DNA from: Oribacterium sp.
GTDB lineage: Bacteria; Bacillota_A; Clostridia; Lachnospirales; Lachnospiraceae
Reading direction: 5' to 3'
DNA: 28,947 bases
Assembly (NCBI GenBank): GCA_017940955.1
Contig: JAGAXP010000016.1
Span: 1-28,947, forward strand
Shown: in pieces, positions 1 through 8,780 of the stretch
Position numbering within the stretch: position 1 is the first letter of the stretch
Layout of the letters: each line of letters opens with the position of its first letter
Program-made: the position numbers and the translations under genes
Notes under the pieces: model-generated
The model's database searches: none
Seen by the model: only the letters and a program-made list of their open reading frames with translations
What the model was told of the DNA's origin: nothing

Positions 1-188
1 TTAAGTTCTGGTTTCCGTTATCTGAGTCATACATAGGACTGAGCCTGAATGACTCAAATTTTGGTTTCCGTTATCTGAGTCAACATTTTTTGAATTCCTG
101 TCTGACCGCAATTTAAAATAATCCTAAATGGGTCAAACATGAGTACTTATCATGTTGACTGCAAATACAGAAAACAGCAAAGAAGTCA
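1..188. repeat. Left array of 33-bp TGAC-N25-GTCA elements at 53-bp period
   Basis: Four elements are seen: 1-29 (its first four bases lie outside the window), 50-82, 103-135 and 156-188. Each complete element is exactly 33 bp, begins TGAC and ends GTCA, and consecutive elements are separated by exactly 20 bp (30-49, 83-102, 136-155). The base after TGAC and the base before GTCA pair with each other in each complete unit (T-A at 50-82 and 156-188, C-G at 103-135). Element interiors and 20-bp spacers mostly differ, though the first two share the 3' half ending in TTATCTGAGTCA. The array ends after 188: no TGAC occurs at the next expected start, 209. It may extend leftwards outside the window. 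It is non-coding and lies upstream of tRNA-Ser. Function unknown; not a CRISPR, since only the element ends are conserved. Confidence 0.9.
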
Positions 189-303
189 ACCAGAGGTACC
201 GAATTGTCCTAAAAACCTAATTAACTTTGTTCTTCATTAAACAAGGGTCGGCTGGACTGTCACTGCTCATGCCCCGGTTAAGCCTTTACCAACGATTTCC
301 CAT
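189..303. other. Intergenic stretch between left array and tRNA-Ser promoter
   Basis: I see no open reading frame with a ribosome binding site, no further array element and no convincing hairpin here. It joins the end of the repeat array to the tRNA-Ser promoter. Confidence 0.5.
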
Positions 304-332
304 TTGACTTTGCTGTTATGGTGTATTATATT
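304..332 (+). promoter_or_regulatory. Sigma-A type promoter of tRNA-Ser
   Basis: A -35 box TTGACT (304-309) and a -10 box TATATT (327-332) are separated by 17 bp. The expected transcription start is near 339, about a dozen bases before the mature tRNA 5' end at 351. Confidence 0.7.
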
Positions 333-350
333 TTTTAGGTACGATTTTTT

Positions 351-436
351 GGAGATGTACCCAAGAGGCCGAAGGGGGCGCACTCGAAATGCGCTAGGTC
401 GGAAACGGCGCCAGGGTTCAAATCCCTGCATCTCCG
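351..436 (+). tRNA. tRNA-Ser (anticodon CGA)
   Basis: The acceptor stem GGAGATG (351-357) pairs with CATCTCC (429-435), followed by discriminator G. The anticodon stem GCGCA/TGCGC encloses the loop CTCGAAA, giving anticodon CGA at 385-387, which reads UCG. A long variable arm, typical of the class II serine tRNAs, precedes the T-loop GTTCAAATC. The 3' CCA is not encoded. It is the only gene of the window on the + strand and is followed directly by a strong hairpin terminator. Confidence 0.95.
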
Positions 437-438
437 CT

Positions 439-470
439 AAAAACCGCCGGGTTTCATCCCGGCGGTTTTT
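439..470. terminator. Bidirectional terminator between tRNA-Ser and the EAL gene
   Basis: The inverted repeat AACCGCCGGG / CCCGGCGGTT with a 6-nt loop is flanked by A5 on the left and T5 on the right. It can end tRNA-Ser transcription on + and transcription of the convergent EAL gene (stop at 494) on -. Confidence 0.9.
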
Positions 471-493
471 CTTTCAGATGATCTCAGCAATCA

Positions 494-2254
494 TCAACAT
501 CCGTATTTGTCTAAAAAGCTCTGATACGGCAAAGGCTTCGAATAGTAATATCCCTGGAAGGAATCCACATTACAGGTTCTCAAGGCACTTTCCATTCCCT
601 CTGTTTCAACGCCTTCAACACAGGTTGTGCATCCGTAAACCTTGGCAAGCTTTGAAATGACTGAAACCAAGTCAAGCTGCTGTTTGTCATGGTCTATATC
701 AAGGATAAACTGTCGATCAACTTTAAGGGTATCGATGCTGAGATCCTTGAGCAGTCCAAGGGATGAAAAGCCGGTTCCGAAATCGTCCAGTGCAAATCTT
801 ATGCCCTCAAGCTGAAGCTGTTCGTTCAGGTTCTGGAGTCGTCTTATATCTATGAGACGGCACCTTTCCGTGATCTCAAGACACAGGTTCTTTGGAGGAT
901 ATCCTGTGTTTCTCAAGCTTTTATGCACTCTGTATATAAAGCTATCATCCTGAAGCTGTGCATAGGAAAGGTTGACATTTAAAACAAAGGCAGGATACTT
1001 TTCAAGAATTTTTTTGCCTTCCTTCATGGCGGTAAACAGTATCCACTCACCAAGTGTCGGGAAAAGAGCATCATTCTCAAGCACAGGAATAAAATCATTG
1101 GGCGGAACCACGGTTCCGTCGTCATCCACCCAGCGGATCAGTGCTTCTGCCCCTTTAAGCTTCCCTGTTTCGGAATCAACCACCGGCTGATAATACAAAT
1201 CGAAATGGTTACAACCTTCATGGACATCTTTTCTGATCTTGTTTATGAGATCGATCTGATACCGCTTTTGACTTTGAGGGTCATTGTTGAACTCACGGAA
1301 TGTACCCTGATAATCATTTTTAGATTGATAGTAAGCCTGAGTCAGGCAGGAAAACAGTGTATCCTTGTCTATGTCAAAACGGTTAAGGGATAATGCTCCC
1401 GCATTTATGGGCATATCGATATATTCTCCGTTGAAAGAGATTCCTTCCTTCAGCTGTTTACGATATACCTCATACTGCGCTGAGAGCTGCTCCATGGTAA
1501 GGGATTTGGTCACAAGGGCGATACGGATCCCATCAAGCCTGTAAACATTACCGACATTTCTGTAAGCCTCAAAGAGATATCTTGAAACATGCTGAAGCAG
1601 CATATTTCCGAAATCATAGCCATAAAGATCATTTATTCTGGAGAAATGGGTGGGTCCGTACATGACTATGTTGATCGGTATATGTTTTTCAAGACACAAG
1701 CCGACTTCTTTAAAGAAACTCATCTGATTTCCGAGACCCGTAAGGGGATCTATTCCGCCGCCGATGGTCTGGTTTCTGATGGCACCTCCGAAATACTCGG
1801 GATTTCCATCGGGGTCTCTTAATATGATGCCGCGACAAGTACACATGTAGTATCTGCCCTGACCGTCAGCTGCACGATACTGCATATCATGGCCATTGGC
1901 TGCACCCGAAAAAATGTCTTCTATGCTCTTTCGGTAAACCTCCCGATCCTCCGGATGGATATGCTCTTCCCAAATCTTTCCTGCTTCAAACATGTACTCA
2001 GAATCGAGGTTGAAGAAATCAATAAAGGATTTTGACCATCTTGAATAATCATATTTCATGTCACAGAGGAATACATCTGCTCCCTCTGAAACTATGGCAA
2101 AGGATTCAAACAACTGGTTAAGTTTGTCCAGGCGACTTGCCGGGATGGCGTTATGTTCTGTTTTTTTGTCATCTTTTACCGGCTCAGTCCTGACTTCATT
2201 AGGAACTATATCAGGACGATCCGGATTGTTTTCGCGAGAATTGAAAGCATCCAT
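494..2254 (-). CDS. PAS - degenerate GGDEF - EAL cyclic-di-GMP phosphodiesterase
   Basis: The 586-residue protein has no signal peptide or clear membrane segment, so it is probably cytosolic. Order: PAS/PAC sensor region (about 45-165), a GGDEF-like domain starting at DPLTGLGN (169-176), and a C-terminal EAL domain (about 345-580). In the GGDEF-like domain the signature position after YRL reads DGIRI, so cyclase activity is not expected. The EAL domain keeps the family metal and catalytic residues: E370-A-L, N428 in NVNLS, E460 in EITE, D490-D491 in DDFGTG, K511, E547 in EGVE and Q567 in QGYYYSKPL. It should therefore hydrolyse c-di-GMP to pGpG under control of the PAS domain. The start is supported by AGGGGAG about 8 bases upstream. 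It is a single-gene unit, with a terminator at 439-470. The sensed ligand is unknown. Confidence 0.92.
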   Translation of the reverse strand: MDAFNSRENNPDRPDIVPNEVRTEPVKDDKKTEHNAIPASRLDKLNQLFESFAIVSEGADVFLCDMKYDYSRWSKSFIDFFNLDSEYMFEAGKIWEEHIHPEDREVYRKSIEDIFSGAANGHDMQYRAADGQGRYYMCTCRGIILRDPDGNPEYFGGAIRNQTIGGGIDPLTGLGNQMSFFKEVGLCLEKHIPINIVMYGPTHFSRINDLYGYDFGNMLLQHVSRYLFEAYRNVGNVYRLDGIRIALVTKSLTMEQLSAQYEVYRKQLKEGISFNGEYIDMPINAGALSLNRFDIDKDTLFSCLTQAYYQSKNDYQGTFREFNNDPQSQKRYQIDLINKIRKDVHEGCNHFDLYYQPVVDSETGKLKGAEALIRWVDDDGTVVPPNDFIPVLENDALFPTLGEWILFTAMKEGKKILEKYPAFVLNVNLSYAQLQDDSFIYRVHKSLRNTGYPPKNLCLEITERCRLIDIRRLQNLNEQLQLEGIRFALDDFGTGFSSLGLLKDLSIDTLKVDRQFILDIDHDKQQLDLVSVISKLAKVYGCTTCVEGVETEGMESALRTCNVDSFQGYYYSKPLPYQSFLDKYGC

Positions 2255-2451
2255 CGTATTACTCCCCTACATGCTCTCTGTTGAAAAAACATCTGGTTTC
2301 TGAATTTACGCAGAGTACCCCACGTTTATATAATGTATAATTATATATATCACATTAGTGTCACAAAAATATAAGCGAATTTAATATCATTCTCTAATAT
2401 TAATATTAAAACTATGTAAGGAATATCGACAGAAACGGAAATGTTATTAAT

Positions 2452-2490
2452 AAAAAAAAGCCAGCATCCAGAAAACTCTGAATACTGACT
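2452..2490 (-). terminator. Terminator of tRNA-Leu
   Basis: On the minus strand GTCAGTATTCAGA pairs over 13 positions (several G-U) with TCTGGATGCTGGC and is followed by a run of eight T. It lies directly 3' of tRNA-Leu. Confidence 0.85.
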
Positions 2491-2493
2491 TTA

Positions 2494-2579
2494 TGCCGGT
2501 AGCCGGGGTCGAACCGGCACGCCCATCACTGGGCACGGGATTTTAAGTCCCGAGCGTCTGCCTATTCCGCCATACCGGC
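2494..2579 (-). tRNA. tRNA-Leu (anticodon TAA)
   Basis: Read on the minus strand, GCCGGTA at the 5' end pairs with TACCGGC at the 3' end, followed by discriminator A. The anticodon stem CGGGA/TCCCG encloses CTTAAAA, giving anticodon TAA (2543-2545), which reads UUA. A long variable arm (GTGCCCAGTGATGGGCGT) and the T-loop GGTTCGACCCC identify a class II leucine tRNA. CCA is not encoded. Confidence 0.95.
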
Positions 2580-2590
2580 AGCACCAAATT

Positions 2591-2619
2591 ATAATACAAA
2601 ATAATATGTCTTGTGTCAA
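2591..2619 (-). promoter_or_regulatory. Promoter of tRNA-Leu
   Basis: On the minus strand a consensus -35 box TTGACA (2614-2619) and a -10 box TATTAT (2591-2596) are separated by 17 bp, just upstream of the tRNA 5' end at 2579. Confidence 0.8.
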
Positions 2620-2636
2620 TGGGGAAATTGATGATG

Positions 2637-2718
2637 GCAGTTTAGCCGGTGGACCAAGGGGACGGGGTTAGTGGTTCATTTTTTTAAAAATGAACCACTA
2701 ACCTCGTCCCCTTGGTCC
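2637..2718. repeat. REP-like long hairpin (GGGGACGGGG family)
   Basis: GGACCAAGGGGACGGGGTTA... (from 2651) pairs over more than 30 bp with the segment ending CGTCCCCTTGGTCC at 2718; the only non-Watson-Crick position is a G-T. The short AT-rich loop is near 2685. The left flank GCAGTTTAGCCGGT (2637-2650) resembles the arms of the hairpin at 23692-23750, so both belong to one dispersed family. It sits between tRNA-Leu and the V-ATPase terminator. Resemblance to REP elements is an inference; no transposase is nearby. Confidence 0.75.
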
Positions 2719-2758
2719 AAAAACGGAAGGCATCCCGTTTTTAAAAGGATGCCTTCCG
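2719..2758 (-). terminator. Terminator of the V-ATPase operon
   Basis: CGGAAGGCATCC (2724-2735) is inverted as GGATGCCTTCCG (2747-2758). On the minus strand it is followed by T5 (2719-2723). It lies 16 bases beyond the stop of the last V-ATPase gene. Confidence 0.88.
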
Positions 2759-2773
2759 ACCTTAGCTCGATTC

Positions 2774-3226
2774 TTATGCAATTGAAGCTGCACTGAGAAG
2801 CAGCATGCAGAATACCAGTGCGAAAAGGGCAACTGTCTCGATGACACCGATTACTACGAAGTAGTTTGCGGTACCCTTTCCGGTAGCGCCAAGAGCGTCA
2901 GCAGATGCTGCTGCAGCTTTGCCCTGGAAATATGCTGAGAATCCGATGGCGATTCCGCCGAAGATACCGATACCGAGTGAAAGTGCCGGATCAATGGTTC
3001 CTGCCTTATATGCGCTTGCGATGAAGTTCATAAGAAGGAATCCGTAGATAGTCTGTGTAAGAGGAGCACCTGCAAATGCAGTCATAATGAACGGTGCCTG
3101 CTTGCCGGCTGCGTAGCACTTCTTCCATGCTCCTACAGCAGCCTGACCTGCCATACCGGCGCCAAATGCTGAACCTAATGCAGACAAACCAAGTGCTGCT
3201 GCCATACCAATATAAGCGATATTCAT
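2774..3226 (-). CDS. ntpK: V-type ATP synthase subunit K (rotor ring proteolipid)
   Basis: The 150-residue protein is a duplicated c-type proteolipid with four membrane helices (about 3-28, 48-73, 80-104, 122-147). The ion-carrying carboxylate is E130 in helix 4 (VIGVIETVALF); helix 2 has no equivalent acid, as in V-type K subunits. Residues matching the Na+ site of Enterococcus hirae NtpK are present: T57 and Q58 in PLTQTIYGF, Y61, and Q101 in YFQGK. This supports Na+ rather than H+ coupling, an inference from motif comparison. The start is supported by AAAGGAG. It is the last gene of the operon, 31 bases after subunit I, directly before the terminator; the low-complexity Ala/Gly composition is normal for the family. 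Confidence 0.95.
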   Translation of the reverse strand: MNIAYIGMAAALGLSALGSAFGAGMAGQAAVGAWKKCYAAGKQAPFIMTAFAGAPLTQTIYGFLLMNFIASAYKAGTIDPALSLGIGIFGGIAIGFSAYFQGKAAAASADALGATGKGTANYFVVIGVIETVALFALVFCMLLLSAASIA

Positions 3227-3257
3227 AGTATTTCTCCTTTAATTTAAAATTATAAAC

Positions 3258-5099
3258 TTATTCTTTTATTTTGTCGTTCATTTTAAATGGATCGTACGCT
3301 ATACCCGTCCACTCGAGACCTACCTGTCCGGAGAACTCAAGCACGTTAAGACGTACACCATGTACTACTACTGAAAGGATACACATAACTATATTGATTA
3401 CGTGTCCGATTATTACAATGATAGCTGCCACTATCACGAGAGGTCCGTTTGCAAGACCTGCCGCCATGTTATTGAAGCTCTGCGCTATCGCAAGACCTGC
3501 CATTCCTACCGCAAAGAGTCTTATGTAACTCATTACGTTACCGAAACAGCTTATGGTGTTGAGGAAGCTTGTAAAGGCTCCTCCCAATCCTGCTTTAACA
3601 CCGTCAGCGAAGCTGACTCCGGGAGCCATGCCGCTGAAAAGTACTACAAGCACGAAGCCGATCGCTATTGCTATGAAGATAGGTGTGACAGACATCGATT
3701 CTCCGAGCACCAGAACCAGTGACAGGAGGTACATTGCTACTATCGTGACCATCCATCCTAAATCTGCAACAAAGCTCAGATCTTTGTTGTCCATCTTCTT
3801 CTTGGCAGCAAGTAAACTTCCGAGCTCCATCTGCATAGCACCTATGGTAAATGAGAACTTCATAATGTTGTTTTGCTGCGCTGCCGTAGTCACTCCGAAC
3901 TTCTCTGCGTAGTTTGCAAAGGAAGGAATGACCAGAGCCCTCAGGAACGGAACATTCATAGCGGATTCCATACCGAACCAGGTTCCTGTAACGGCGCCCC
4001 AGATAACGGTAGAGATCGACAAAACCAAAAGAAGGAAAACAGGTGTTGTTATCTTCTTTGTCTTATAGATAATGACGATCGCAGCTATAAGGAATATAAG
4101 TCCGTATCCGCCGTCTCCGATGATCATCGCAAAGAATAATGCGAAGAAAAGCAGGAACCAAAGTGAGATATCTGCTTCTCTGTAGCCCGGAAGTATTCCA
4201 AGCATATCGTAGAGCGGTTCAATCAGTTTTGTAACCTTATTATAGCGGAGCTTGGTAGGTATGGTCTCATCTTCAGGTGAAACATCGCCTATTGCATATG
4301 CCCAGTTATTTCTGGTTGCTGCTGATTTAAAGGTTCCCAGATCTGCCTCAGGTACATAACCTGAAATCCATACCAGCCGATCCTCGGTGGTTGCCGTCTC
4401 ACTGGCTGAAGAATAGTTTTCTTCATTTTGCGCCTTTATGAGCTGATCATGGAAACTGTTTTCGTAAGTTGCTGCCTTTTTAAGGAATTCTACACACTCG
4501 TCGCTTTCTTTAGTGAATCTTTCGATATCACTTTTCAGCTCCCGGAGGCCCCTGGCAGGAAGTGAAAACTCTGTTGCCTGGATATCCGGAGGGAGTGTTC
4601 CTAAAACAGCCAAGGTATCGGTCTTTTCAACTGATGCCAGTTTGATTGCTTTAATGTTCTCATCCTGCATGATCTCATCACACTCGGCAGTACCTACACG
4701 ATAAAAGTGAAGGTCAAATCCTTGCTTCTGCAGTTCTTTAACATCAGCCGGTGAAAAATCACCCCACGCTTCGATCCTTTCAATCTCGGCTTTTGTTGAG
4801 GAGATTTCCTGATTAAGACTGTCCTTTTTGTTAAGAGCCTCTTTGGCTCTCATATACATTTTATTAAATTCGTCGTCAGAAAGAACCGGAGGAGTTGTGG
4901 TTTCCTTTGATTTATCCGGCGCGTAGTCCTGGAGGCGTGATACTGTCTTGGAAAGCTCAGTGAACTTTTCTATGGCAGCATGATCGGCACTCTTCCTCTC
5001 CGCCAGATGCAGAAGACCCACATCGCGTAAGCCCTCCAGCATATCATCTTTATGTGAAACAGTAGTAACGACGTGAACCATTTTCATTTTTTCTATCAT
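3258..5099 (-). CDS. ntpI: V-type ATP synthase subunit I (a-subunit, stator)
   Basis: This 613-residue protein is the stator subunit that forms the ion half-channels against the K ring. The first roughly 290 residues are a soluble coiled-coil arm; membrane helices follow from about 311 (SLWFLLFFALFFAMIIGD, then GYGLIFLIAAI) to about 585. The conserved arginine that faces the rotor carboxylate is most likely R527 in MSYIRLFAVG, with a second arginine at R583 in HGVRLNVLEF. The start codon overlaps the subunit D stop as ATGA, implying translational coupling. Length and layout are normal for V/A-type I subunits. Confidence 0.95.
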   Translation of the reverse strand: MIEKMKMVHVVTTVSHKDDMLEGLRDVGLLHLAERKSADHAAIEKFTELSKTVSRLQDYAPDKSKETTTPPVLSDDEFNKMYMRAKEALNKKDSLNQEISSTKAEIERIEAWGDFSPADVKELQKQGFDLHFYRVGTAECDEIMQDENIKAIKLASVEKTDTLAVLGTLPPDIQATEFSLPARGLRELKSDIERFTKESDECVEFLKKAATYENSFHDQLIKAQNEENYSSASETATTEDRLVWISGYVPEADLGTFKSAATRNNWAYAIGDVSPEDETIPTKLRYNKVTKLIEPLYDMLGILPGYREADISLWFLLFFALFFAMIIGDGGYGLIFLIAAIVIIYKTKKITTPVFLLLVLSISTVIWGAVTGTWFGMESAMNVPFLRALVIPSFANYAEKFGVTTAAQQNNIMKFSFTIGAMQMELGSLLAAKKKMDNKDLSFVADLGWMVTIVAMYLLSLVLVLGESMSVTPIFIAIAIGFVLVVLFSGMAPGVSFADGVKAGLGGAFTSFLNTISCFGNVMSYIRLFAVGMAGLAIAQSFNNMAAGLANGPLVIVAAIIVIIGHVINIVMCILSVVVHGVRLNVLEFSGQVGLEWTGIAYDPFKMNDKIKE

Positions 5100-5710
5100 C
5101 GTTCTGCCCCCACAAGTTTTTTCTTCGAGATTTTGCCACGTACAACTGCGGCCGTCTGCTGGTCTCCGAGATAAACACCGATGACACGGATATTCTCCTT
5201 TGCCTCCGGAATCTTTACCTTCTCGAACAGGTTTACTCTCTGGGAGGTAGAGCGGAGCTCCTTCTCCAAAAGTGATACCTGTTTGCGAAGTGTAGAAACC
5301 AATGCATCAAGACGGGCAATCTCACGCAGCTTTACAAGTGCAGTGTCGACCCACAGCGGGTAATCATCAACGTTGTAGGAAATATCCTTGAAGGTCAATT
5401 CTTTAAAGGCCGGAAGCTTTACGCCCGCAACATTTTCTGTTGTTACCAGAACCTTGTCCGGCTGCACCAGGTTGTTCAGCTGTAATTCCTTGACGAACTG
5501 TTCGTTCTCGGCGAAAACAGCAACCCAGTCATCCAAATTGCCTATCATTCCTTCACGTTCGGCTTCCTTCTCTTCAAGGTCAGCCTTTATCTGCATGATA
5601 ACCGATTGCAGCTGCTGTTTTTTTAGCTGCAGGGTAGGAAGATAACGTTGATACTGTTTCAGGTGATCCTTCTGCACTTTCTGTTCGTTTTTAGTGAGTT
5701 TGATCGCCAT
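5096..5710 (-). CDS. ntpD: V-type ATP synthase subunit D (central shaft)
   Basis: The 204-residue protein is a largely helical, charged coiled-coil protein. It begins with the family-typical lysine-rich MAIKLTKNEQKVQKD and carries long heptad-like stretches at both ends (about 5-75 and 130-175). As the rotor shaft it transmits rotation between the A3B3 head and the K ring. It starts 11 bases after subunit B, with AAAGGAG overlapping the B stop codon, and overlaps subunit I by four bases. Assignment rests on the N-terminal motif, composition and operon position. Confidence 0.93.
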   Translation of the reverse strand: MAIKLTKNEQKVQKDHLKQYQRYLPTLQLKKQQLQSVIMQIKADLEEKEAEREGMIGNLDDWVAVFAENEQFVKELQLNNLVQPDKVLVTTENVAGVKLPAFKELTFKDISYNVDDYPLWVDTALVKLREIARLDALVSTLRKQVSLLEKELRSTSQRVNLFEKVKIPEAKENIRVIGVYLGDQQTAAVVRGKISKKKLVGAER

Positions 5711-5721
5711 AAACCGCTCCT

Positions 5722-7014
5722 TTAATCATCCAATTTCTTTGGCCATCTTTCCTTGATGAGGTTTGTCTTGAGACCTGTTTCATTTGGTTCAAAACAATCG
5801 GCAAGGATCTCCCAGCCAAGATCAAGAGCAGCTTCCAGCGGAATGTTAACACTAAGGTCCATAAGCTTGGACTCGAACATCTCACCATACTTAAGAAGCT
5901 TGTCATCCCATGCACTCATGGTAAAGCCCATGGACTTTTTCTCAAGACTTTCCTTGTACTGTGCATAGAGCTTGATCATACCATCCATAAGTGCTCTGTG
6001 GTCATCACGGGTTGTGCCGTTAACGTTCTGCTTAAGTCTGGACAGTGAACCGAAGGGCTCGATGTGTCCGTTCTTAAGATAGAACTGACCCTCTGTAATG
6101 TATCCCGTATTATCAGGAACAGGGTGGGTGACGTCATCACCCGGCATGGTAGTTACACCAAGGATAGTGATGGAACCTGCACCTTCAATGGCAACAGCCT
6201 TTTCATAACGGGAAGCCAGTGTACTGTAAAGATCTCCCGGGTAACCACGGTTTGAAGGAACCTGCTCCATGGTGATAGCCAGCTCCTTCTGAGCGTCACA
6301 GTAGCTGGTCATATCTGTAAGGAGTACAAGTACTTTCTTTCCTTCAAGAGCGAACTGCTCTGCAACTGCCAGTGACATATCGGGAACCAGTGTACTCTCA
6401 ACGGTAGGATCCGCAGCAGTATGAATGAACATAACTGTGTGGCTCATGGCACCGCCCTTTTCAAGAGTGTCACGGAATGCCAGATAGTCATCATATTTAA
6501 GACCCATTCCACCGAGAACGATAACGTCAACCTCTGCCTGCATGGCGATACGTGAAAGAAGCTGGTTATAAGGTTCTCCGGAAACGGAGAATATAGGAAG
6601 CTTCTGACTTTCAACGAGAGTGTTGAACAGATCGATCATAGGGATACCGGTACGGATCATCTTCTTCGGAACGATACGCTTCGCAGGGTTAAAGGAAGGA
6701 CCGCCGATATCTATCATATTTTCTGTAAGAGCCGGACCATTGTCTCTTGGAACGCCGGCACCGTCAAATATACGACCTAAAAGGTGTGATGAGAAGGATA
6801 CCTGCATCGGTCTGCCAAGGAAACGAACCGGGTCGTTTGTACTTACGCCCTGTGCGCCGGCAAAAACCTGAAGCGAAACGATATCCTTGTCCAGTTTTAT
6901 AACATTGGCATAGCTGTTTCCAACCAAAGCAAGGTCACCGTTTTTGATTCCCTCAGCCTTGACGGTAACAACGTTGCCGACGATTGACTCGATTTTTGTA
7001 TATACTTTCTGCAT
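5722..7014 (-). CDS. ntpB: V-type ATP synthase subunit B (non-catalytic)
   Basis: The 430-residue protein is the regulatory head subunit. An N-terminal beta-barrel (about 1-75) precedes the nucleotide-binding fold. At the P-loop position it reads [11 protein letters not shown], lacking the Walker A lysine-threonine, which separates it from the catalytic A subunit. Further family motifs are [30 protein letters not shown] and the C-terminal helical domain. The start follows the A stop by eight bases, and the Shine-Dalgarno overlaps that stop (TAGGAGG). It is a complete, normal-length member of a V-ATPase operon. Confidence 0.96.
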   Translation of the reverse strand: MQKVYTKIESIVGNVVTVKAEGIKNGDLALVGNSYANVIKLDKDIVSLQVFAGAQGVSTNDPVRFLGRPMQVSFSSHLLGRIFDGAGVPRDNGPALTENMIDIGGPSFNPAKRIVPKKMIRTGIPMIDLFNTLVESQKLPIFSVSGEPYNQLLSRIAMQAEVDVIVLGGMGLKYDDYLAFRDTLEKGGAMSHTVMFIHTAADPTVESTLVPDMSLAVAEQFALEGKKVLVLLTDMTSYCDAQKELAITMEQVPSNRGYPGDLYSTLASRYEKAVAIEGAGSITILGVTTMPGDDVTHPVPDNTGYITEGQFYLKNGHIEPFGSLSRLKQNVNGTTRDDHRALMDGMIKLYAQYKESLEKKSMGFTMSAWDDKLLKYGEMFESKLMDLSVNIPLEAALDLGWEILADCFEPNETGLKTNLIKERWPKKLDD

Positions 7015-7022
7015 AAGACCTC

Positions 7023-8753
7023 CTAAGCTAATGCCTTCGATTTATATAAATCCGTGATCTTGGTCTTCTGTGCTTCAAACTCAGGTGTCTCAAAAACAGT
7101 TCCATGCCAATCAAGGAATTCCTGTCTTAACTGGTTGAAGAAAGAACGGATCTCGTCTTTATCTTCGAGGTCATATTTCTGCATCAATGCATCATAAAGG
7201 ACATTAAACTCTATTTTCTGTCTCTCAGGCGGGCAGGCTGCATCGATAGGATCGAAGGAGTTCTGCTGCAGATAAACCGCGTCGAGAAGCTCACCCTTCT
7301 GGTAGGTGATATAATCCTCTGCTGTTGTACCTTCTTCACCTACAACCTTCATCATCTGATTGATCTCGATACTTCTGCGGAGAATTCCTCTAGCCCTTTC
7401 TACGAGATCCATTTCAATGATTCCGGGATACTTTGACCAGGAATCCATCGGATGGATGGCCGGATACTTACGGGCATCGGATCTTTCACGGGAAAGTCCG
7501 TGGAATGCACCTACAACCTTAAGGGTTGCCTGAGTAACAGGTTCCTCAAAGTTACCGCCGGCAGGTGATACTGTTCCACCGATGGTTACGGAACCGATAG
7601 AACCATCCTTAAGACGAACCTTTCCGGCTCTTTCATAGAAGGAAGCGATGGTTGACTCCAGGTATGCAGGGAAAGCTTCCTCTCCCGGAATCTCCTCAAG
7701 ACGTCCGCTCATCTCTCTCATGGCCTGTGCCCAACGTGAAGTTGAATCTGCAAGGAGGAGAACGTTAAGTCCCATCTGCCTGTAGTACTCTGCGATAGTT
7801 ACGGCTGTATAGCAGGATGCTTCTCTCGCTGCAACAGGCATCGAAGAAGTGTTACAGATAATGATGGTTCTTTCCATAAGTGAACGTCCTGTACGTGGAT
7901 CGTCCAGTTCAGGGAATTCAGTAAGTACTTCAACTACCTCACCTGCACGCTCTCCGCAGGCTGCGATAACAACGATATCAGCTTCTCCGTTTTTAGCTTC
8001 CATGTGCTGAAGAACGGTTTTGCCGGCTCCGAAAGGTCCGGGAACACAGAAGGTTCCGCCCTTTGCTACCGGAAGGAATGCATCCACGCAGCGGAGCTTC
8101 ATGATAAGCGGTTCATCCGGTCTTAATCTCTCTTCATAGCACTTGATAGGCTGTTTGATAGGCTGAGTGATGACCATGGAAAGTTCCTTTTCCTCTCCTG
8201 CACCATTTGAGATAACGCAAATGGTAGAGCGGACATTGTATGAACCCTTACCATTTATGGATTTAACAACCCAGTCATCGCCCTGTAATGTAAACGGAAC
8301 CATGATCTTGTGGGTGAAGATACCCTCAGGAACGGTACCGATGGTGTCACCGGCAACAACATTATCACCAACCTTGGCTACCGGAGTGAACTCCCAGTCG
8401 CGGTTAGGGATAGCGTCAAGGTAAACACCTCTTTTTAAAAAGAAACCACACTGCTCTGCAAGTTCAGGAAGCGGGTTCTGAAGTCCGTCGTAAATCTGTG
8501 TCAGGATGCCCGGGCCCAGATCAACGCTCATCAGCTCTCCGGTGAATTCTACCGGATCACCGACTTTGATGCCGTTTGACATCTCATAAATCTGCATACT
8601 GGCTACGCCGTTAGTAATACGAATGACCTCGCCCTTCAGACGCTGGTCGCCTACAAGAATATAACCTACTTCATTCTTGCGGACAGCTCCTTCAAAGCTT
8701 ACATTCGCCATGTTACTATTGATGCCAGTCACATGTCCTGTTACTGTTTCCAT
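7023..8753 (-). CDS. ntpA: V-type ATP synthase subunit A (catalytic)
   Basis: The 576-residue protein is the catalytic head subunit. It has an N-terminal barrel (about 1-70), the A-type bulge or non-homologous region (about 115-195), and the ATP-binding core. Walker A is GPFGAGKT (239-246, K245, T246), the catalytic glutamate is E268 in CGERAGE, and the arginine-rich [19 protein letters not shown] block (333-351) is intact. It should hydrolyse or synthesise ATP with subunit B. GGGAG precedes the start at a good distance. It lies 27 bases after the DUF2764 gene and 8 bases before subunit B. Confidence 0.97.
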   Translation of the reverse strand: METVTGHVTGINSNMANVSFEGAVRKNEVGYILVGDQRLKGEVIRITNGVASMQIYEMSNGIKVGDPVEFTGELMSVDLGPGILTQIYDGLQNPLPELAEQCGFFLKRGVYLDAIPNRDWEFTPVAKVGDNVVAGDTIGTVPEGIFTHKIMVPFTLQGDDWVVKSINGKGSYNVRSTICVISNGAGEEKELSMVITQPIKQPIKCYEERLRPDEPLIMKLRCVDAFLPVAKGGTFCVPGPFGAGKTVLQHMEAKNGEADIVVIAACGERAGEVVEVLTEFPELDDPRTGRSLMERTIIICNTSSMPVAAREASCYTAVTIAEYYRQMGLNVLLLADSTSRWAQAMREMSGRLEEIPGEEAFPAYLESTIASFYERAGKVRLKDGSIGSVTIGGTVSPAGGNFEEPVTQATLKVVGAFHGLSRERSDARKYPAIHPMDSWSKYPGIIEMDLVERARGILRRSIEINQMMKVVGEEGTTAEDYITYQKGELLDAVYLQQNSFDPIDAACPPERQKIEFNVLYDALMQKYDLEDKDEIRSFFNQLRQEFLDWHGTVFETPEFEAQKTKITDLYKSKALA

Positions 8754-8780
8754 ATAAGTCTCCCGATTAATTTATATTAA

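Noticed and set aside
1..188. Integron attC sites or tRNA-linked attachment site
   Set aside because: No integrase gene, no attC R/L box consensus and no duplication of the tRNA-Ser 3' end were seen. The spacing of elements is too regular for cassettes.
304..660. 118-residue plus-strand frame
   Set aside because: It runs straight through the tRNA-Ser gene and its terminator and has no ribosome binding site or recognisable domain.
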